Shown: positions 63,954 through 64,000 of the stretch, piece by piece | Layout of the letters: each line of letters starts with the position of its first letter | Numbering within the stretch: position 1 is the stretch's first letter | NCBI GenBank assembly: GCA_024404025.1 | Contig: JAKSQP010000011.1 | Span: 23,578 to 87,577, forward strand | Source of the DNA: Clostridia bacterium | GTDB lineage: Bacteria > Bacillota > Clostridia > Oscillospirales > Acutalibacteraceae | DNA length: 64,000 nucleotides | Direction of reading: 5' to 3' | Made by a program: the position numbers and the translations under genes | The notes under the pieces: generated by a model | Seen by the model: only the letters and a program-made list of their open reading frames with translations | Databases searched by the model: none | What the model was told of the DNA's origin: nothing

Positions 63954-64000
63954 TTAATCTATTTCATTTCCTTCGGTATCGAGGAATACATACTCCGTTG
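63954..64000 (-). CDS. Last codons of a truncated gene
   Basis: The frame from the window edge ends TEYVFLDTEGNEID followed by TAA 63954-63956. Only 15 codons are visible, so the product cannot be named. Coding status is supported by the terminator that follows. Confidence 0.5.
   Translation of the reverse strand, partial: TEYVFLDTEGNEID

Overview
The window reads as a chromosomal segment of a low-to-moderate GC Firmicute, most likely an anaerobic gut-type Clostridia (Oscillospirales/Ruminococcaceae-like). The signs are an HrcA/CIRCE heat-shock operon, a type III glutamine synthetase, pyruvate phosphate dikinase, lysine and FMN riboswitches, a yjdF-type riboswitch, DUF4474 and DUF2804 proteins, strong purine-rich Shine-Dalgarno sites and many TTGACA/TATAAT promoters. 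No rRNA, tRNA or CRISPR array was found. The taxon is an inference.

Layout. 1-7.5 kb: a partial gene end, a HAD phosphatase, the hrcA-grpE-dnaK-dnaJ operon (minus strand, perfect CIRCE operator), a secreted phosphoesterase, and DUF177-rpmF. 7.5-19.3 kb (all minus): a small P-loop protein, pgi, glnN with a terminator-like hairpin in its leader, an esterase plus GH38 alpha-mannosidase pair, a QueG-like Fe-S protein overlapping prmA, a DUF2804 protein, and a YhaM-type nuclease. 19.3-30.3 kb: FMN riboswitch-ribU (aptamer interrupted by a roughly 145-nt inverted-repeat insertion), yjdF with its riboswitch, a lipase-like protein, topB, a sensor kinase/response regulator pair, GDPD, SseB, then lysine riboswitch-dapA-lysA. 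30.3-33.5 kb is the accessory hotspot, described below. 33.5-47.3 kb: ppdK, a second secreted phosphoesterase, a DacF-type carboxypeptidase, mtaB, two DUF4474 paralogues, ssrA (tmRNA) directly after smpB, a YhbY-type protein, rdgB, ftsY and dnaA. 47.4-50.2 kb: the classic rpmH-rnpA-yidD-yidC-jag operon, divergent from dnaA. 50.2-64 kb: gtrA, an MmsA-type dehydrogenase with a sugar symporter and a PAP2 phosphatase, a YhhN protein, a GNAT acetyltransferase with two overlapping M42 aminopeptidases, galactokinase with a VTT membrane protein, a 2-hydroxyacid dehydrogenase, class II fructose-bisphosphate aldolase, a secreted lipase-like protein and the last codons of one more gene.

Most striking region. 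Downstream of ppdK the last 10 codons of that gene, its stop codon and a palindrome spanning the stop occur three times in direct orientation (site A = true gene end, 33410-33522; site B = 32865-32977; site C = 31809-31881). Sites A and B also carry the terminator. Between A and B, and between B and C, lies one complete gene with its own promoter in the ppdK direction: a small two-helix membrane protein and a GIY-YIG/DUF4357 nuclease-like protein. A shared boundary motif follows each cargo gene before the next site. This looks like repeated site-specific insertion of single-gene cassettes into the 3' end of ppdK, each restoring the gene end. No recombinase is encoded nearby. Beyond site C are fragments of four unrelated genes, so the hotspot has a history of insertion and decay.

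How the genes relate. Housekeeping genes dominate: protein folding, lysine synthesis, central carbon metabolism (pgi, fba, ppdK, hydroxyacid dehydrogenase), glycan and galactose use (GH38, esterase, galK), ribosome rescue (smpB/ssrA), replication initiation and protein export (dnaA, ftsY, yidC). Two genes (the sensor kinase and yidD) have no ATG, GTG or TTG that would give a complete protein. Both have a CTG at the expected position.
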